Assembly (NCBI RefSeq): GCF_033115175.1
Contig: NC_084837.1
Location: forward strand, 25,188,266-25,252,265
DNA length: 64,000 bases
Direction of reading: 5' to 3'
Source of the DNA: Lepus europaeus
Taxonomy: Eukaryota; Chordata; Mammalia; Lagomorpha; Leporidae
Numbering within the stretch: position 1 is the stretch's first letter; every line of letters begins with the position of its first letter. Of this stretch, positions 11,406-24,228 are shown piece by piece. The notes below the pieces were generated by a model that was given only the letters and a program-made list of their open reading frames with translations, did not search any database and had not been told where the DNA came from. The translations under genes were made by a program, and so were the position numbers.

Positions 11406-12158
11406 GTAGAGAGGAGGTTCTGAAATGTCACACATCACACCTGCCAGTCATGTATGTCTGGGCTTTATAGTGTTGCTGTCCTCATGGTTACCCTTTGAAA
11501 TGCTAATAAATTCATTAGCTGCTCCTGACTTGCTCTTTATTCCCATAGACCTTTATAGTTTTAGATGCCCTTCTTGAGAGTGGGTTTTGATGAGTGGGAG
11601 GTATTAATAAGAGAAATAGTGAACAGACACCAAGGCTGCTAACCAGTTTTCCCATCCAAACCTAGACTATGTATTCTAGCCACAGTGATTAGAATATACC
11701 TTCTACACAAGGCTCCAGGCACAAAAAGACGGGTTCAGGAAAAGTCTTATTTCTAATCCATGAGCCAGATTTTCAAAGGATCAGTAGCTCACAGTTATGA
11801 ATGATAACTTTAAGCATTTGTAGTGCAGAGTTACACCTTGCCCCTCAGAAATGTAAGGGACAGAAGTGTTTTCATATTTCACAGAATAAATAAAGGAACT
11901 TAGATGGAGAGCAGCTTTCATTTGGAACTCTGAAATATCCATTCTTTTCTTCACTAACATCTACACACTTATTTTCCAAAGAATAAGCTGGAAGAAGTGG
12001 ATTTGCTCTGATGCCAAGTCTCATGTTGTACTGTAAAATGAAAGGGTGTCATTGGCAGGACAGTTGGCCTGTAGAAAACACGTGTCCTCATGTCTGATCT
12101 TGAGCTTACAAGAAAGATTACAGAAATGGAGTCAAGATGTTTCTGGTTCTGTTTCTAG

Positions 12159-12368
12159 CTCTGCAAGAATACCAAAGCAGATGCCATGGTGAAGGATTTG
12201 TACGTTGAAAATGCCCAGCTGTTGAAAGCCCTGGAAGTGACTGAACAACGACAGAAAACGGCAGAAAAGAAAAATTACCTCCTAGAAGAGAAGATCGCCA
12301 GCCTCAATAATATCGTCAGGAATCTGACACCAGCGCCACTCATTTCTACACCTCCTCTGAGGTCCTAG
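12159..12368 (+). CDS. NIN: NIN last coding exon with stop codon (long form)
   Basis: The acceptor gttctgtttctag (AG at 12157-12158) opens a phase-0 exon of 69 codons. It starts LCKNTKADAMVKDLYVENAQ and ends with the C-terminus NLTPAPLISTPPLRS, followed by TAG at 12366-12368. The first 50 or so residues continue the coiled coil, and the last 15 form a non-helical Pro/Thr/Ser tail typical of the ninein end. Long-form coding sequence in this window totals 208 codons (34+67+38+69), with no frameshift or in-frame stop, so the gene looks intact. Confidence 0.95.
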   Translation, partial: LCKNTKADAMVKDLYVENAQLLKALEVTEQRQKTAEKKNYLLEEKIASLNNIVRNLTPAPLISTPPLRS

Positions 12369-13142
12369 CCAAACCAAAGGACATGCTTCTAGCTGTGCAC
12401 TTTACTGAAATACATGGAATATTTCAGTACGTTCTTTAAACCTCCTATGTTTCTTAACCTTGAATGGCTTAGTATTAAGCCTTAAGACTGCAACCAACAG
12501 ACCTGGAGTCTCCACATTCACTGTCGTTAGTTTTCCAAACAGACCTTAATGGGAGTTTCAAACAAATATTGATGTATTTCACTGTTTATTCCCAAACTTC
12601 CAATTTATTTAAGAATTCTAACAGCCACCAGGAAGGGGGACATATGAAAACAATTCAAACAATTTACAATCAAAGTTTTGAGTGAATTTTTTAAAAAAGT
12701 CACTGGGATTAAGTACAGATCTGTGTATAGAGTCCAGATCTTTTGAGATTGATTATAGTGGTTATGAAGATTATTTTTAGGGTTCCTAGCTGAATACTGA
12801 AAAGTCCCTCTGTTTTTAATAGTTTAATTCTCTGGATTAACTGGTAAACTGTAATTGATAAGAAGACTGATCTCTATAACCCTGTGGTCACAAAAGCCCA
12901 AGACCATAGAACTCTACCTTCTTACTAACGCCTATGACAGTATTATCAACTCTTGATGTACTATAGACTTAGAGCCAATTTATTCAACCATACTCTTAAT
13001 TTCAATGGCCTTTTCTTCCCCCTTTAGAAGTTTCATTTGGTAACTTGTCTTTTAAGAAATGATAGAGCCACAGTCTTAAAGCATCTGAACTATACAGATA
13101 ATACTGAACAAACCACTTGGGAGTAAATAGCTACTCCTGGAG

Positions 13143-13445
13143 TTCATGAATTTACCCTTGGGGCTGCCTCCAGAACTCAGGGAACCATATCTAGACCGTC
13201 TTCCTGAACTGCTATAGGCCTCTCTTAAGAATTTGACATGGATAAACCTTGTGACCTTATTTATTTGTCATGTATTTACAGCCATAGGATTCTTTTTATT
13301 TCTACATTTTTAATGCATTTCATCTTCTGGAAAAAAAAAAAAAAAAGCCCTTGTAGGGAGTAGGTGTTTAACCTAGCAGTTAAGGTACCCATATCCTACA
13401 TCCCAATACTGGGCTTTCAGACCTGGCTATAGTTCCTGACTCCAG
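13143..13445 (+). repeat. Direct duplication, copy 2, in the NIN 3'UTR
   Basis: This is the partner of 11021-11320, diverged but collinear. It carries a run of 16 A between the block and the SINE head, where copy 1 has ggaaaaaagg and extra bases. Confidence 0.75.
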
Positions 13446-13635
13446 CTCCCCGCCAAACCCCAGGAGGCAGTGGTGATGACTCAAATAACTGTGTTCCTGC
13501 CACTGATTCGAGAGACCTGGATTGTATTCCCAGCTTCTGTCTTGACCCTGGCCCAGCCTCTGTTGGCATTTGGGGAGTGAACCGGCAGATGGGAATTCTA
13601 CATTTCTCTGCTTCTCAAACAAACTCTTCAAATTT
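13355..13635 (+). mobile_element. Old SINE in the NIN 3'UTR
   Basis: The head agggagtaggtgtttaacct, an Ala/Pro-codon-like GC-rich middle and the body phrase ggggagtgaaccggcagatgg identify a C-repeat relative. It ends near cttctcaaacaaactcttcaaa. Confidence 0.75.
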
Positions 13636-15547
13636 ATGTAATAGTTTATATTATTTAATATGAGTCAAAATGCCCAGGCTTCTATTCTTACATAAATTAT
13701 AAGGATTTCTTACTGTGATATATATGATATGCCATCTGGTCTTTAAAAAGTGCTAAACAGGACCTTCCCTTCATTCTCAAGATCAGAAATTTCCAGAACA
13801 GTCAACATTTTAGATTTTTTTTTCCCCCTCCAATTAAAATCTCTGCTCAAAGTCTACTTCCACCATTAGTTGGTGGAGAACGTATCAGGTGCTGAATGCT
13901 GCCAAAGCTCATCGCAGCCCCTCCTTGTTTTTCTGGGAGAATAATTAGAAAAGAAAAATTAACTTTGATGTATTTGAGAAGGGCCACACACATCTATTTA
14001 TAAGATATAACAGCAAAATCAAACACTGCTATATATGCAGGAAAACCAGATAAAACAAATTGCCTTCATACAGTAGAGTAAAACTCAACCTCGACCAAGT
14101 GATTGCCATCAAGGAAGCTCAGAGTTGTCCCAGGCCACACCATCCACTAGTTGTCACACTTGCCAGCCTGACCAGGCACTGTTGTTTGTGGAACTGAGAG
14201 TTCACACTTGATGAAGCAGACCTTTTAATTTTTTCATAGCCTTTATCAGAGTGTCCTTATTTGCCTCTGGGAAAAAATGTTAATCCTTTACTGTAGTAAT
14301 ACTTAAAAATATTTGACATTAGCTATCATGCCTTCCCCAAATCTTTCTTCTCCAGTGCAGACATTCCCAGGAGACTTAACTACTTGTATTGCATTAGCTT
14401 TAACAGAACATGTTTTCCATTTAAAACTGTGCATAGGCCTAGGCTAAGGCCAAAAATAAACTAAGCATTTGTGGCGTACTTACATGATATGCATCAAGTT
14501 ACTTGAAGTCATTGCCATTGAGTGAACCCCAAGCATATTTCTTCAATATCTAGCTTAACATGTGGTCACACTTGTTGTACTTTTTTTACATCATGAAAAA
14601 TTTAAGTGAATTTGTTCTTTTCTATACATTTGTATATGTGTATATAAAATGCTGTACAATAAGTGTATATATGACTTTCTGGAAAGTTTTAGACTACATT
14701 AAGAATCCCCTTATTAAAAAATCAAAACACTCCTCAGATGTTAAACTAGCTTTCACTTAAGCACTTGATTTCTGCCTTTACCCCACTTAGGAGATTGGAA
14801 AAAAGATCAATAAGAGCAATGTATAGATACCTCAAATTTATATATGTGTACAGTTTATTTTTGAGAAACAGTTTCAAGTGAGCATCTCACTGGCAATTTT
14901 ATAATACATCTTATAGCTTTTAAAGGACCTGCTAAAGAGATTACATGTAAGGTGTTAAAATTATGTTTTAATTTTGCTTTCAGTCTTTACAGTAGCACTC
15001 TTCCAAATTTTGTGTTATTTTAAAAGCACTAGTCTTCAACCTTTATTTTGATTTAGGAACTGTTATTTAAAATAGTCTCAGGAGATGGAGTGTTCATTTC
15101 CAGGAACGGGAATCGAGTTTGCCTTTGTAATAAGCACTAGAGAAGGGAAGATGTCGGCAGGGCTACATTTATACTATTTTACTTTCTTCTGCTTTGTGGA
15201 AGTCTGAATCCTTAAGCTCAGATTTGTGCAGGAAGGGAAAAAGAGGAAAGGACTAGAAGGGACCCTAGTATTTTATTTGACTTACTCTTCTAAAACTCTT
15301 AATCTAGATTTTCACAGCTATTTTGAATGAGAGTCCTTCCTGGAAGCTTCCAGGCCTTCCTTATAGATTTAACCTTCACATCTTTTGCGTGAAATGCTCA
15401 CAAAGTCCTATGTTACCAAGGTACAGGAAGAGACTTTACAGGTCTAGTATTCCAGTTTACCAGGACCCAGGGCAGTTATTATTGTGAGGAACATTTTTAT
15501 AAGAAAGAATAAGGCTTTTACAGCAGATTGGGGTTTTTTGAAATTGG

Positions 15548-15600
15548 GTGTGTGTGAGAGAGAGAGATAGAGTGTGTGAGTGTGTGTGTGTGTGTGTGTG
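15548..15600 (+). repeat. GT/GA microsatellite
   Basis: An alternating (GT)n tract is interrupted by (GA)n, ending with eleven or more uninterrupted GT units. It lies in the NIN 3'UTR and is probably length-polymorphic. Confidence 0.9.
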
Positions 15601-16144
15601 ATTTCTCTTTCTTTCCCAAGTGAGGGCAAGGAGAAATGTTTTTATTATTGGCCTCTTCAAGGTATTCCCAATCAAGTCAAGGCTAAATGCTTTGTATTCT
15701 TATTACTCAAGTCCTGTTTTGAGTGGATTACCTGTAATAAGTGACTCACTACAATGATAACTATACAAGTAATGCCAAAACCAAGTCAAAGCCTAAACCA
15801 AAGCACTCAAGATTAAAACATTCATTGTATCACTTCGTGACCTATGAGAACATCTTGGCACTGTGAAGTCATTTTGGCTTTAGAGCATATGGATGGATAG
15901 TTGTACAGTAAATCAGAGTCAGCTTTTTTGAATGATGCAAGTGAAATTCATTCCTTTTGGGAGACATTATGACAGTACAATGATTTAAGGGAACACCGGT
16001 ATATAGAGAAGAACCTCAATTCATGTAAAGCCTCTCTAGAATTCTGTTCAGATAAAAACCCATGTGTATGTGTTTATACTGGCTTTGTATATTTCACCTT
16101 AGCCATTCCATCCTAGAAAGTGTGTCATGTGAGCTTAAAATGTA

Positions 16145-16150
16145 AATAAA
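16145..16150 (+). terminator. Likely distal polyadenylation signal of NIN
   Basis: AATAAA occurs in tgtaaataaataattttg. It is followed 20-45 bp later by a T/GT-rich element (cacttgttttgtatata). It is the last canonical signal on the + strand before the SINE-rich intergenic DNA. Confidence 0.55.
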
Positions 16151-16170
16151 TAATTTTGTAAACATGTCAC

Positions 16171-16600
16171 TTGTTTTGTATATACACTAAACTTCTATCA
16201 GCAGTTTCAGTGTGTTTAGCATTGGTCTTTAGAGTGACAACATCAGATACACCAAGCATATTCTACAAATGCAGAATCCCTTCCCTTACCCACAGCCTAC
16301 GGAATTCATTTTTAAAAGATCCCCAAGTGATCTGTATGTGACTTAGAACATTGGGACTCCCTTCTTATCTAAGAATGGATGTCTGTCACACCAGCCAGAG
16401 TGGGGTGCTTATGTCCTATAGAAATGCATAATTTACCTGTCAAAGCCTGACTTACCCCCAGCCAAGGCCCTACTTCCAATTTGGAGTGTTTCATAGTTAG
16501 CTGTATTTTACTTTGCACTTTTATGGGTGGTATTGACTTTGTTAACTGAGCTATTCTTCAGTGATGATCAGGATTTAATTAGAGTACAAAAAGTAAAACT
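16171..16600. other. Single-copy intergenic DNA after NIN
   Basis: AT-rich sequence with no gene or repeat that I recognise, between the last NIN polyadenylation signal and the SINE cluster. Confidence 0.5.
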
Positions 16601-16915
16601 AGGGACAGGTGTTGTGGCACAGCTGGTTAAGCCTCCTCTTGGGAAATCTACATCACACATCAGAATGGCGGTTTCAGTCCTGGCAACTCGCTTCTGATCC
16701 AGTTTCTTGCTAATGTGCACTCTGGGCGACAGTAGAAGATGGTCCAAGTGCTTGGGCCTTTACTACGCACGTGGACCTAAAGTTGAATTCTGGACTTCTG
16801 CTTTCAGCCTGTCCAACTCCAGCTGTTGTGTGCACTTGGGGAGGGGAACAGCAAGTCGATCAGTTTCTCAAGATATATCTGTGTATGTATGTGTCTTTCA
16901 AGTAGGTGAAATTAA
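16601..16915 (+). mobile_element. Old C-repeat SINE
   Basis: The tRNA-like head is agggacaggtgttgtggcac, followed by the body words gatggtccaagtgcttgggcc and cttgctaatgtgcactc. It abuts an inverted copy tail to tail at 16916. The 135-residue open frame across both SINEs is spurious. Confidence 0.8.
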
Positions 16916-17204
16916 AATTTTTAAATATTTATTTGAAAGGCAGAATTACAGAGTCCTTCCATTGCTTCATCCCCCAAATGGCTACAACCTCTGGAGTTGG
17001 GCCAATCTGAAACCAGGAGCCAGGAGCTTCTGGGTCTTCCACACGGGTGCAGGGGCCCAAGCACTTGGACTGTCTTCTACTGCCTTCCCAGGCCATCAGC
17101 AGGGAGCTGGATGAGAAGTCAAACAGCTGGGACTTGAACCAGCACCCATATGGGATGCCAGTGCCACAGGAGGAGGTCTAACCTGCTACGCCACAGAACC
17201 GGCC
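16916..17204 (-). mobile_element. C-repeat SINE, inverted, tail to tail with the previous one
   Basis: The tail is tttttaaatatttatttgaa and the head, on the minus strand, is ggccggttctgtggcgtagc (17204 backwards). The pair at 16601-17204 could form a long imperfect hairpin in RNA. Confidence 0.85.
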
Positions 17205-17466
17205 TCAATAAACATTTTTAAAGACTTGAAATATTAGCCTAAACATAAACTAAATTAACATCTGAACACAGAAATGTAGAATGGTGATGTTTGGCCAAAC
17301 TAGACACATATTACGAGCCCTATTTATTTTCTAAACTGTATGCCAAACATAGGCTGCATTTATAAGAGAGACTTCTATCCTGATTTTACAGATGAAAGAA
17401 CTGAAGTTTAGTAGAGGTAGGACTTCTTCAAGACCACATTGCCAGCTCAGTCTCAGAACTCAAGGC

Positions 17467-17720
17467 CCAGTGGCACAGCAGGTTAAAGCACCATTTGCAG
17501 TGACAGCAGCCCATATAGGTACTGGTTCGAGTCCCAGCTGCTCCACTTCTGACCCAGCTCCCTGCTAATGCACCAGGGAAAGCAACAAAGGATTGCCCCT
17601 CCACCCATGTGGGAGACCTGGATGAAGTTCCTGGCCACATGAGAAGTGAACCAGTTGATGGAGATCCCTTTATCTCTCTTCTCTAACTCTGCTTTTCAAT
17701 TAAAATATCTCTTAAACAGA
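17467..17720 (+). mobile_element. C-repeat SINE (outer copy of a nested pair)
   Basis: The head is ccagtggcacagcaggttaa and the tail is ttaaaatatctcttaaacaga. The target duplication agaactcaaggc is found before this copy (17455-17466) and after the next SINE (18066-18077). The second SINE therefore landed in this one's tail. Confidence 0.88.
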
Positions 17721-17721
17721 T

Positions 17722-18055
17722 GGGGCCAGCGCTATGGTACAGTGAGTTAATGCCCTGGCCTGAAGTGCTGGCATCCCATATGGGCACCGGTTCTAGTCCC
17801 AGCTGCTCCTTTTCCAATCCAGCTCTCTGCTATGGCCTGGGAAAGCAGTAGAGGATGGCCCAAGTTCTTGGGCCCCTGCACCCACGTGGGAGACCCGGAA
17901 GAAGCTCTTGGCTCCTGGCTTTGGATCGGCACAACTTCAGCCATTGCAGCCATCTGGGGAGTGAACCAGAGGATGGAAGACCTCTCTCTCTATCTCTCCC
18001 TCTCTTTGTAACTCTGTCTTTCAAATAAATAAAATAAATCTTAAAAAAAAAAAAA
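17722..18055 (+). mobile_element. C-repeat SINE inserted in the tail of the preceding copy
   Basis: A full-length copy from ggggccagcgctatggtaca to an A-rich tail (aataaataaaataaatctt plus 12 A). A short duplication aaacaga brackets it. Internal B-box-like word: ggttctagtcc. Confidence 0.9.
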
Positions 18056-19689
18056 CAGACAAAAAAGAACTCAAGGCTCAAGTTGTCTGGGTTAATATGT
18101 TGAAACAGTTGTACTGATTCCCATTTCTGCCAAAACATTGCATCAATGTTGATTAATAGCTACCATGTACACTGCAGTCAAGAAAAGATAACATTCATGC
18201 GATCTGAATGGAATAAAGTGATAACATTAATGTACAGAAATTATTAAACAGCCTCCCAAGATGTCGTGCTCCTCCACAAAGAACCAAAGTGACAAAAGCT
18301 GCACATCCAAGTGAGTGCACAAGAGATAACACTGGGTTTCAGCAAGGGAGACACAGGACATGGAGACCTGGCATGACACCATTAAGGAATGAAGAACAAT
18401 GGCAATAAAGCCCATGACCTCACAGCTAGGGAAGAGGGGTGGCAAAGGTTTAGCAGGAGGACTCCATTAGCCCTCATCCCCAGGGTCCTCAGATGCCCCA
18501 GAAGTACTATCTATTAGGCATCCAATGGTCACAGATTTTGGAACCCAGCAAGGGGAGCTATCTAGACTATGCCCAGTACCTTTGCTTCACAGAACCAACA
18601 CTGTCACTGTCTCCACACCCACCAAGCCTCCAGAGCATGGGCTGAGGCAGAGTGGTGCAATCTTGAGAAGGGAGCCACTGTTGGAATCCATACTGCCTTA
18701 GGAGAGAGAAGCCTGGCATGTCCGGACACTTGCAGTGCCACATCTTGCCACACAGGCACACAAGGGACCATAGCCTCCCAAGCCAAATTCAACCCAGAAA
18801 CCCAACCAGGACCCCAGGAGAAGCCCTGTACTTCATGGGACAGAGGTTTCAGCACATCATGGCAGGTGCTCCCCTCTAGAGCTAAGGGCAAGGGTTCCTG
18901 CTCCCATGGACTAGAGGGCACACCTCCCCCATTCTTCCCATTCTCCTGAGGAGTGCACTCCACAGCTGGGTCCCACACACTCTCCCCAGATTTGGGACTG
19001 AAACCAAACTTTTATAAAGTAAAAGCAGGGCACAGTGTCTTGTTTGTCTCCCAAGGTGTCCTTGCTGGTCCTTTATCAAAAGGAATTCACTGACTTGAGG
19101 AAGCATTACAGCTGGCCTTACTAGGTTCTAATCACCAGACTCAAGGAGTCATTTGCTTCTCCAATAGGTAAGAACCATAATGGCCAGCATTTTCCTGGGG
19201 TAGTATGTGTAGGGAAATCCCAGGTCCAGACAGAATGTAGTTGCCACCTTCACATAACCCCCATAACAGCTGGAGCCACCTGGCAATCTAAAACATATGG
19301 CATCACTGGCCAAAGGAAGGTCATTAGCACCACTGACCAACCTGGGACTTGGACACACCTTAGCCCCAATTTCAATGCATTAGAACCTTCTCACTTAACT
19401 CCTCAGGGAGCCAGGGAATGAAACACTAGCTGCCCAGCTCCTTGCTCTGTGCTTTGCAACAAACAACTACTTTCTTCTACCACATCAATGTCCGTGATGG
19501 ACTCTCTGTGTGTTGGGTGAGAAGACCCACTTTGAGGGTTCTACAGCAACACCTCCAACTAGTTTGGGTCATTGTTCATCTACCACATGCCTCTAAGTTT
19601 TCACAGAAAAAGCAGACACTCCACTAATCCACAGAGGTATAGTCCAAAAAATAAGCCATCACAGGGAAAAAGCAAAGAAACCAACAAGT

Positions 19690-20760
19690 ATCACCACAAA
19701 TACCAATTAATAAATGTAGCAATTCAAGAATCAATAACAAAGACAACATGATACCCCCAAAAGAACATAACACTTCAATAGGAAATGAAGAGATTGAAGA
19801 AATGCCAGAAATGGAATTAAAAACACTGCTTATAGGAATACTTAGAAGTAATTAGAAGCAAATGAGCAAACTAATGAGATCCATACACGACATGAAAGAT
19901 AATTTGTCCCAAATTGAGATCTTAGAGAGAAATCAAAATCAAATCTTAGAAATGAAGAACTCAGAACTCAATAGAAAAATTAAAAATTCAGTGGAGAGCC
20001 TTAATAACAATACCAGTGAAGCAGAAGAAAGAATATCTGACTTAAAAGACAAATTGCAGGAAATTTTATAGTCAGACTAAAAATAAGAGAAAGAAATTCA
20101 AAAACTTAAAAACACCATTGAAGATCTACAGGATACGATTAAATAACCCAACATACAGGTTTTAGGAGTTCCTGAAGGTGAAATAGAGAAAGGATTAGTA
20201 GGCCTTTTTAGTGAAGTAGTAACAGAAAACTTCCTTAATTTGGAGAATGAAAGGAATATCCAAGTACTGGAAGCACATACAACTCCTAATAGACATGACC
20301 AGAAAAGATCTTCACCACGACACATTGTGGTCAAACTCTCCACAGTAAAACATTAGGAAAAGATTCTAAAATGTGCACAAGAGAAATGCCAGGTTACTTT
20401 CAGAGGATCTCCAATTAGATTCACAGCAGATTTCTCATCAGAAACTCTATAGGCTAGGAGAGAATGGAAAGATATATTCCAAGTCTTAAGAGAAAAAAAA
20501 CCTGTCAACCCAGAATACTGTATCCTGAAAAGCACTCATTTATGAATGAAGGTAAAATAAAGACCTTCCATAATAAACAGTAATTGAAAGAATTTGTCAC
20601 CACCCATTCAGCCTTACAAAAAATGCTTAAGGATGTGCTACACATAGAAACATGGTCATCACAATGAAAGAAGGTAAAGGAAGGAAATCTCCCAGTAAAA
20701 GTACAAAGGAAATCCAAAGTAAAAAATAGGAATATTAAAGGAAAAATGGCATGGCAAAGT
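19690..20760 (+). pseudogene. L1-A ORF1 remnant (RNA-binding chaperone)
   Basis: L1 ORF1 encodes a trimeric RNA-binding protein that packages L1 RNA. Here the coiled-coil part is readable at 19,862-20,071 (MSKLMRSIHDMKDNLSQIEI onward, rich in ERISDLKDK-type heptads). Past the stop at 20,069 the RRM-like and C-terminal parts are readable only by switching frames (words such as VLGVPEGE and KILKCAQEK). Several stops and frameshifts mean no functional product. Confidence 0.8.
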
Positions 20761-21894
20761 CATTACATATCAATAGTCACCTTGAATGTAAACAGCCTCA
20801 ACTCTCCACTTAAAAGACACAGACTTGCTGAATGAATTACAAAACTAAGCCCATCTATTTGCTGCCTACAAGAAACACATCTCACCAACAAAGATGCATA
20901 CACACTGAAAGTGAAAGGATGGAAAAATACATTCCATGCCAACAGAAACCAAAAAAGAGATGATATAGCCATCCTAATAGCATACAAAGTAGACTTTAAC
21001 ACAAAAACTGTTAAAAGAGACAAAGAAGATGTGACTATATAAACATATATGCACCTAATTACAGAGCACCTGGCTATTTAAAATGAATGTTAATGGAGTA
21101 AAAAGAAGCACTGACTTAAATACAATAGTAATGGGGGAACTTCAACACTCCACTTTTAGCAATGAACAGATCAACTAGACAGAAAATCAGCAAGGAAACA
21201 GTGTTAATCAACACTATGGACCAAAAGGACCAACGGATATCTACAGAACTTTCCATCCGATAGCCGCAAAATACACATTCTTCTCAGCAGTGCATGCAAC
21301 TTTCTCTAGGACTGAACACATGCTGGGCCACAAAGCAAGACTCAGCAAATTCAACAAAACTGAAATACCAAGCATCTTCTCTGACCACAATGCAATGAAG
21401 TTGAAAATAAACAACTCAGGAATCCCTAGAACATATGCAAACACATGGAGACTGAACATGCACCTGAGTGAACAGTGTGTCATTCAAGAAATCAAAATAG
21501 TAATCAAAAAATTTCTGGAAACAAATGAAGACAGTAATATACCATAACAAAACTTATGGAATACAGCAAAAACAGTATTAAGAGGAAAGTTTATAGCAAT
21601 TGGTACCTACATCAAAATATTAGAAAGTCAATGCATCTCAAAGACCTAGAAAAACAGGAAACCAAACCAAACCCAAAACTAGGAGAAATAATTAAGATTA
21701 GAGAAAAAAAATCAAAACCAGCAAAATACAAAAGATTAGCAACACAAAGAACTGGTTTTTTAAAATATAAATAAAATTAATATACATTTAGCCCAGCTAA
21801 CAAAAACAAAAAAACAGGAGGGAAAAGACCCAAATTAATAAAATTATAGATGAAAAAGGAAATGTAACAGACACCACAGAAATAAAAAAGAATC

Positions 21895-22234
21895 GCCGGC
21901 ACCGCAGCTCAATAGGCTAATCCTCCGCCTAGCGGCGCCGGCACACCGGGTTCTAGTCCCGGTCGGGGCACCGATCCTGTCCCGGTTGCCCCTCTTCCAG
22001 GCCAGCTCTCTGCTGTGGCCCGGGAGTGCAGAGGAGGATGGCCCAAGCCCTTGGGCCCTGCACCCCATGGGAGACCAGGATAAACACCTGGCTCCTGCCA
22101 TCGGATCAGCGCGGTGCGCCGGCTGCAGCGCGCTACCGCGGCGGCCATTGGAGGGTGAACCAACGGCAAAAGGAAGACCTTTCTCTCTGTCTGTCTCTCA
22201 CTGTCCACTCTGCCTGTCAAAAAAAAAAAAAAAA
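21895..22234 (+). mobile_element. Young C-repeat SINE in L1-A ORF2
   Basis: A full-length, GC-rich copy (gccggcaccgcagctcaata to poly A). It has a perfect 16-bp target duplication gaaataaaaaagaatc at 21,879-21,894 and 22,235-22,250. A 158-residue open frame that runs through it into L1 is spurious. Confidence 0.95.
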
Positions 22235-24210
22235 GAAATAAAAAAGAATCATCAGAAATTACTACAAAGAGCTGTCTGCCACAAAACAGAAAACCTAGAA
22301 GAAATGGACAGATTCCTGGACACATACAATCTACCTAAATTGAGCCATGAAGACATAGAAAACCTGAACAGACCAATAACCAAGACAGAAAATGAATCAG
22401 GAATAAATACCCTCCCAACAAACAAAAGCCCAGGACCAGATGGCTTAACTGCTGAATTCTAAAGAAGAACTAACTCCAATTCTTTTCAAGCTATTCAAAA
22501 CAACTGAAAGGGAGGAAATCCTCCCAAACTCTTTCTATGAATCCAGCAGCACCTTAATTCCTTAACCTGAAAAAGATACAATAGAGAAAAGAGAACTACA
22601 GACCAATTTCTCTGATGAACATAGACTCAAAAATCCTCAACAAAATTCTGGACAATCGAATCCAACAACACATTAGAAAGATCATTCTCCTGGAATAAGT
22701 AGGATTTATCCCTGAAATGCAGGGATGGTTCAACATGCACAAATCCATCAATGTGATACATCATATCAATAAACTGAAGAACAAGAACAACATGGTTATC
22801 TCAATAGATGTATTGTATGTATTTATATGTTGCTTTCTCTGCAACACCCTTTCACGATGAAAACTCTAAGCAAACTGGATTTAGAAGGAACATTCTTCAA
22901 TTTAATCAAGGCAATTTATAACGAACCCAAAACCAGCATCCTATCAAATGGGGAAAACCTGGAAGCATGTCCGCTGAGATCCAGAACCAGATAAGGATAC
23001 CCATTCTCACCATTGCTATTAAAAATAGTCCTGGAAGTTTTAGCCAGAGCCATTAGGCAAGAAAAAGAAATCAAAGGAAAACAAATTGTGAAGCAGGAAT
23101 TCAAACTATCCCTATTTGCAGATGACAAGATTCTATGTATAGGGGATCTGAAGGACTCCACTAAGATACCAATAGAACTCATAGAAGAGTTTGGTAAAGT
23201 AGCAGGATATAAAATCCACACATAAAAATCAACAATGTTGTATACACAGACAATGCCACGGCTGAGAAAGAACTTCTAATTCATGATAATAATTCATGAT
23301 TCATTCATGATAGCTAAAAAAAAAAAAAATCAAATACCTTGGAGTAAATTTAATCAAGGATGTCCAAGATCTCTACGAAGAGCATTACAAAACATTAAAA
23401 AGAGAAATAGAAGAAGATACCAAAAAATGGAAAATCTTTTATGTTCCTGGATTGGAGGAATCAGTATCATCAAAATGTCCATACTACTGAAAGCGATTTA
23501 CAGAATCAATGCAATACCAATCAAAACACCTAGGACATTATCCTCAGATATAGAAAAAATGTTTCTGAAATTCACATGGAAGAATGGGAGACCCTGAATA
23601 GCTAAAGCAATCTTATAAAACAAAAACAAAGCCAGAGGCATCATAATACAAGATTCCAAGACATACCATAGAGCAGTTATAACCAAAGCAGCCTGGTACT
23701 GGCAGAAAAACATTCATGTATATCAATGGAGCAGAATTGAAATTCTGCGAAGTATTCCACACATCTACAACCAACTTTTATTTGACAAAGGAGCTAAAAT
23801 CAATCCCTGGAGCAAGGATAGTCTCTTCAAAAAATGGTGCTGGGAAAACTGGATCTCCATATGCAGAAAGATGAAACAAAACCCATACCTCACACCTTAC
23901 ACAAAAATCCACTCAAAACGGATCAGAGACCTAAATCTATGACCCAATACCATCAAATGATTAGAGAACATTGGGGAAACTCTGCATGACATTGGCATAG
24001 GCAAACAATTCTTGGAAAAGACTGCAGAGGCATGGGAAGTCAAAGCCAAAATTGACAAATAGGAGGACATCAAAATGAGAAGCTTCTGCATTACAAAAGA
24101 AAGTCAGGAAAGTGAAGAAGCAACCAACAAAATGGGACAAATTATTTGCAAACAATGCAACCAACAAAGGATTAATAACCAGAACATATGAAGAGATCAA
24201 GAAACTCAAC

Positions 24211-24228
24211 ACACACACACACACACAC
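24211..24228 (+). repeat. (AC)n microsatellite in L1-A
   Basis: Nine uninterrupted AC units lie in the ORF2 remnant where the sister L1 copies read aaatccacaacaacagaac. Confidence 0.85.

Larger units (their letters stand above)
10281..12158 (+). other. NIN: NIN last intron
   Basis: It starts with gtgagc and ends with ctgtttctag. It contains the first copy of the 290-bp duplicated block (11021 to about 11320), including a truncated SINE. The open frame at 10819-11121 lies in this intron, has no splice support and is not called. Confidence 0.75.
12369..16170 (+). other. NIN: NIN 3'UTR (long form)
   Basis: AT-rich sequence without coding potential runs from the stop codon to the AATAAA at 16145. 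It contains an old SINE (13355-13635), the second copy of the 290-bp direct duplication (13143 to about 13445), and a GT/GA microsatellite (15548-15600). A possible earlier polyadenylation signal, AATAAA, lies at 14455-14460. A UTR of about 3.8 kb is plausible for ninein. The end is inferred from the last good signal before repeat-rich DNA begins at 16601. Confidence 0.65.

Noticed and set aside
21986-22462. A 158-codon open frame, and many similar ones of 60-140 codons across other SINEs
   Set aside because: They are read-through of GC-rich C-repeat SINEs. The same peptides (GPSAWALHP, KHLAPGFGS and the like) recur at every copy.
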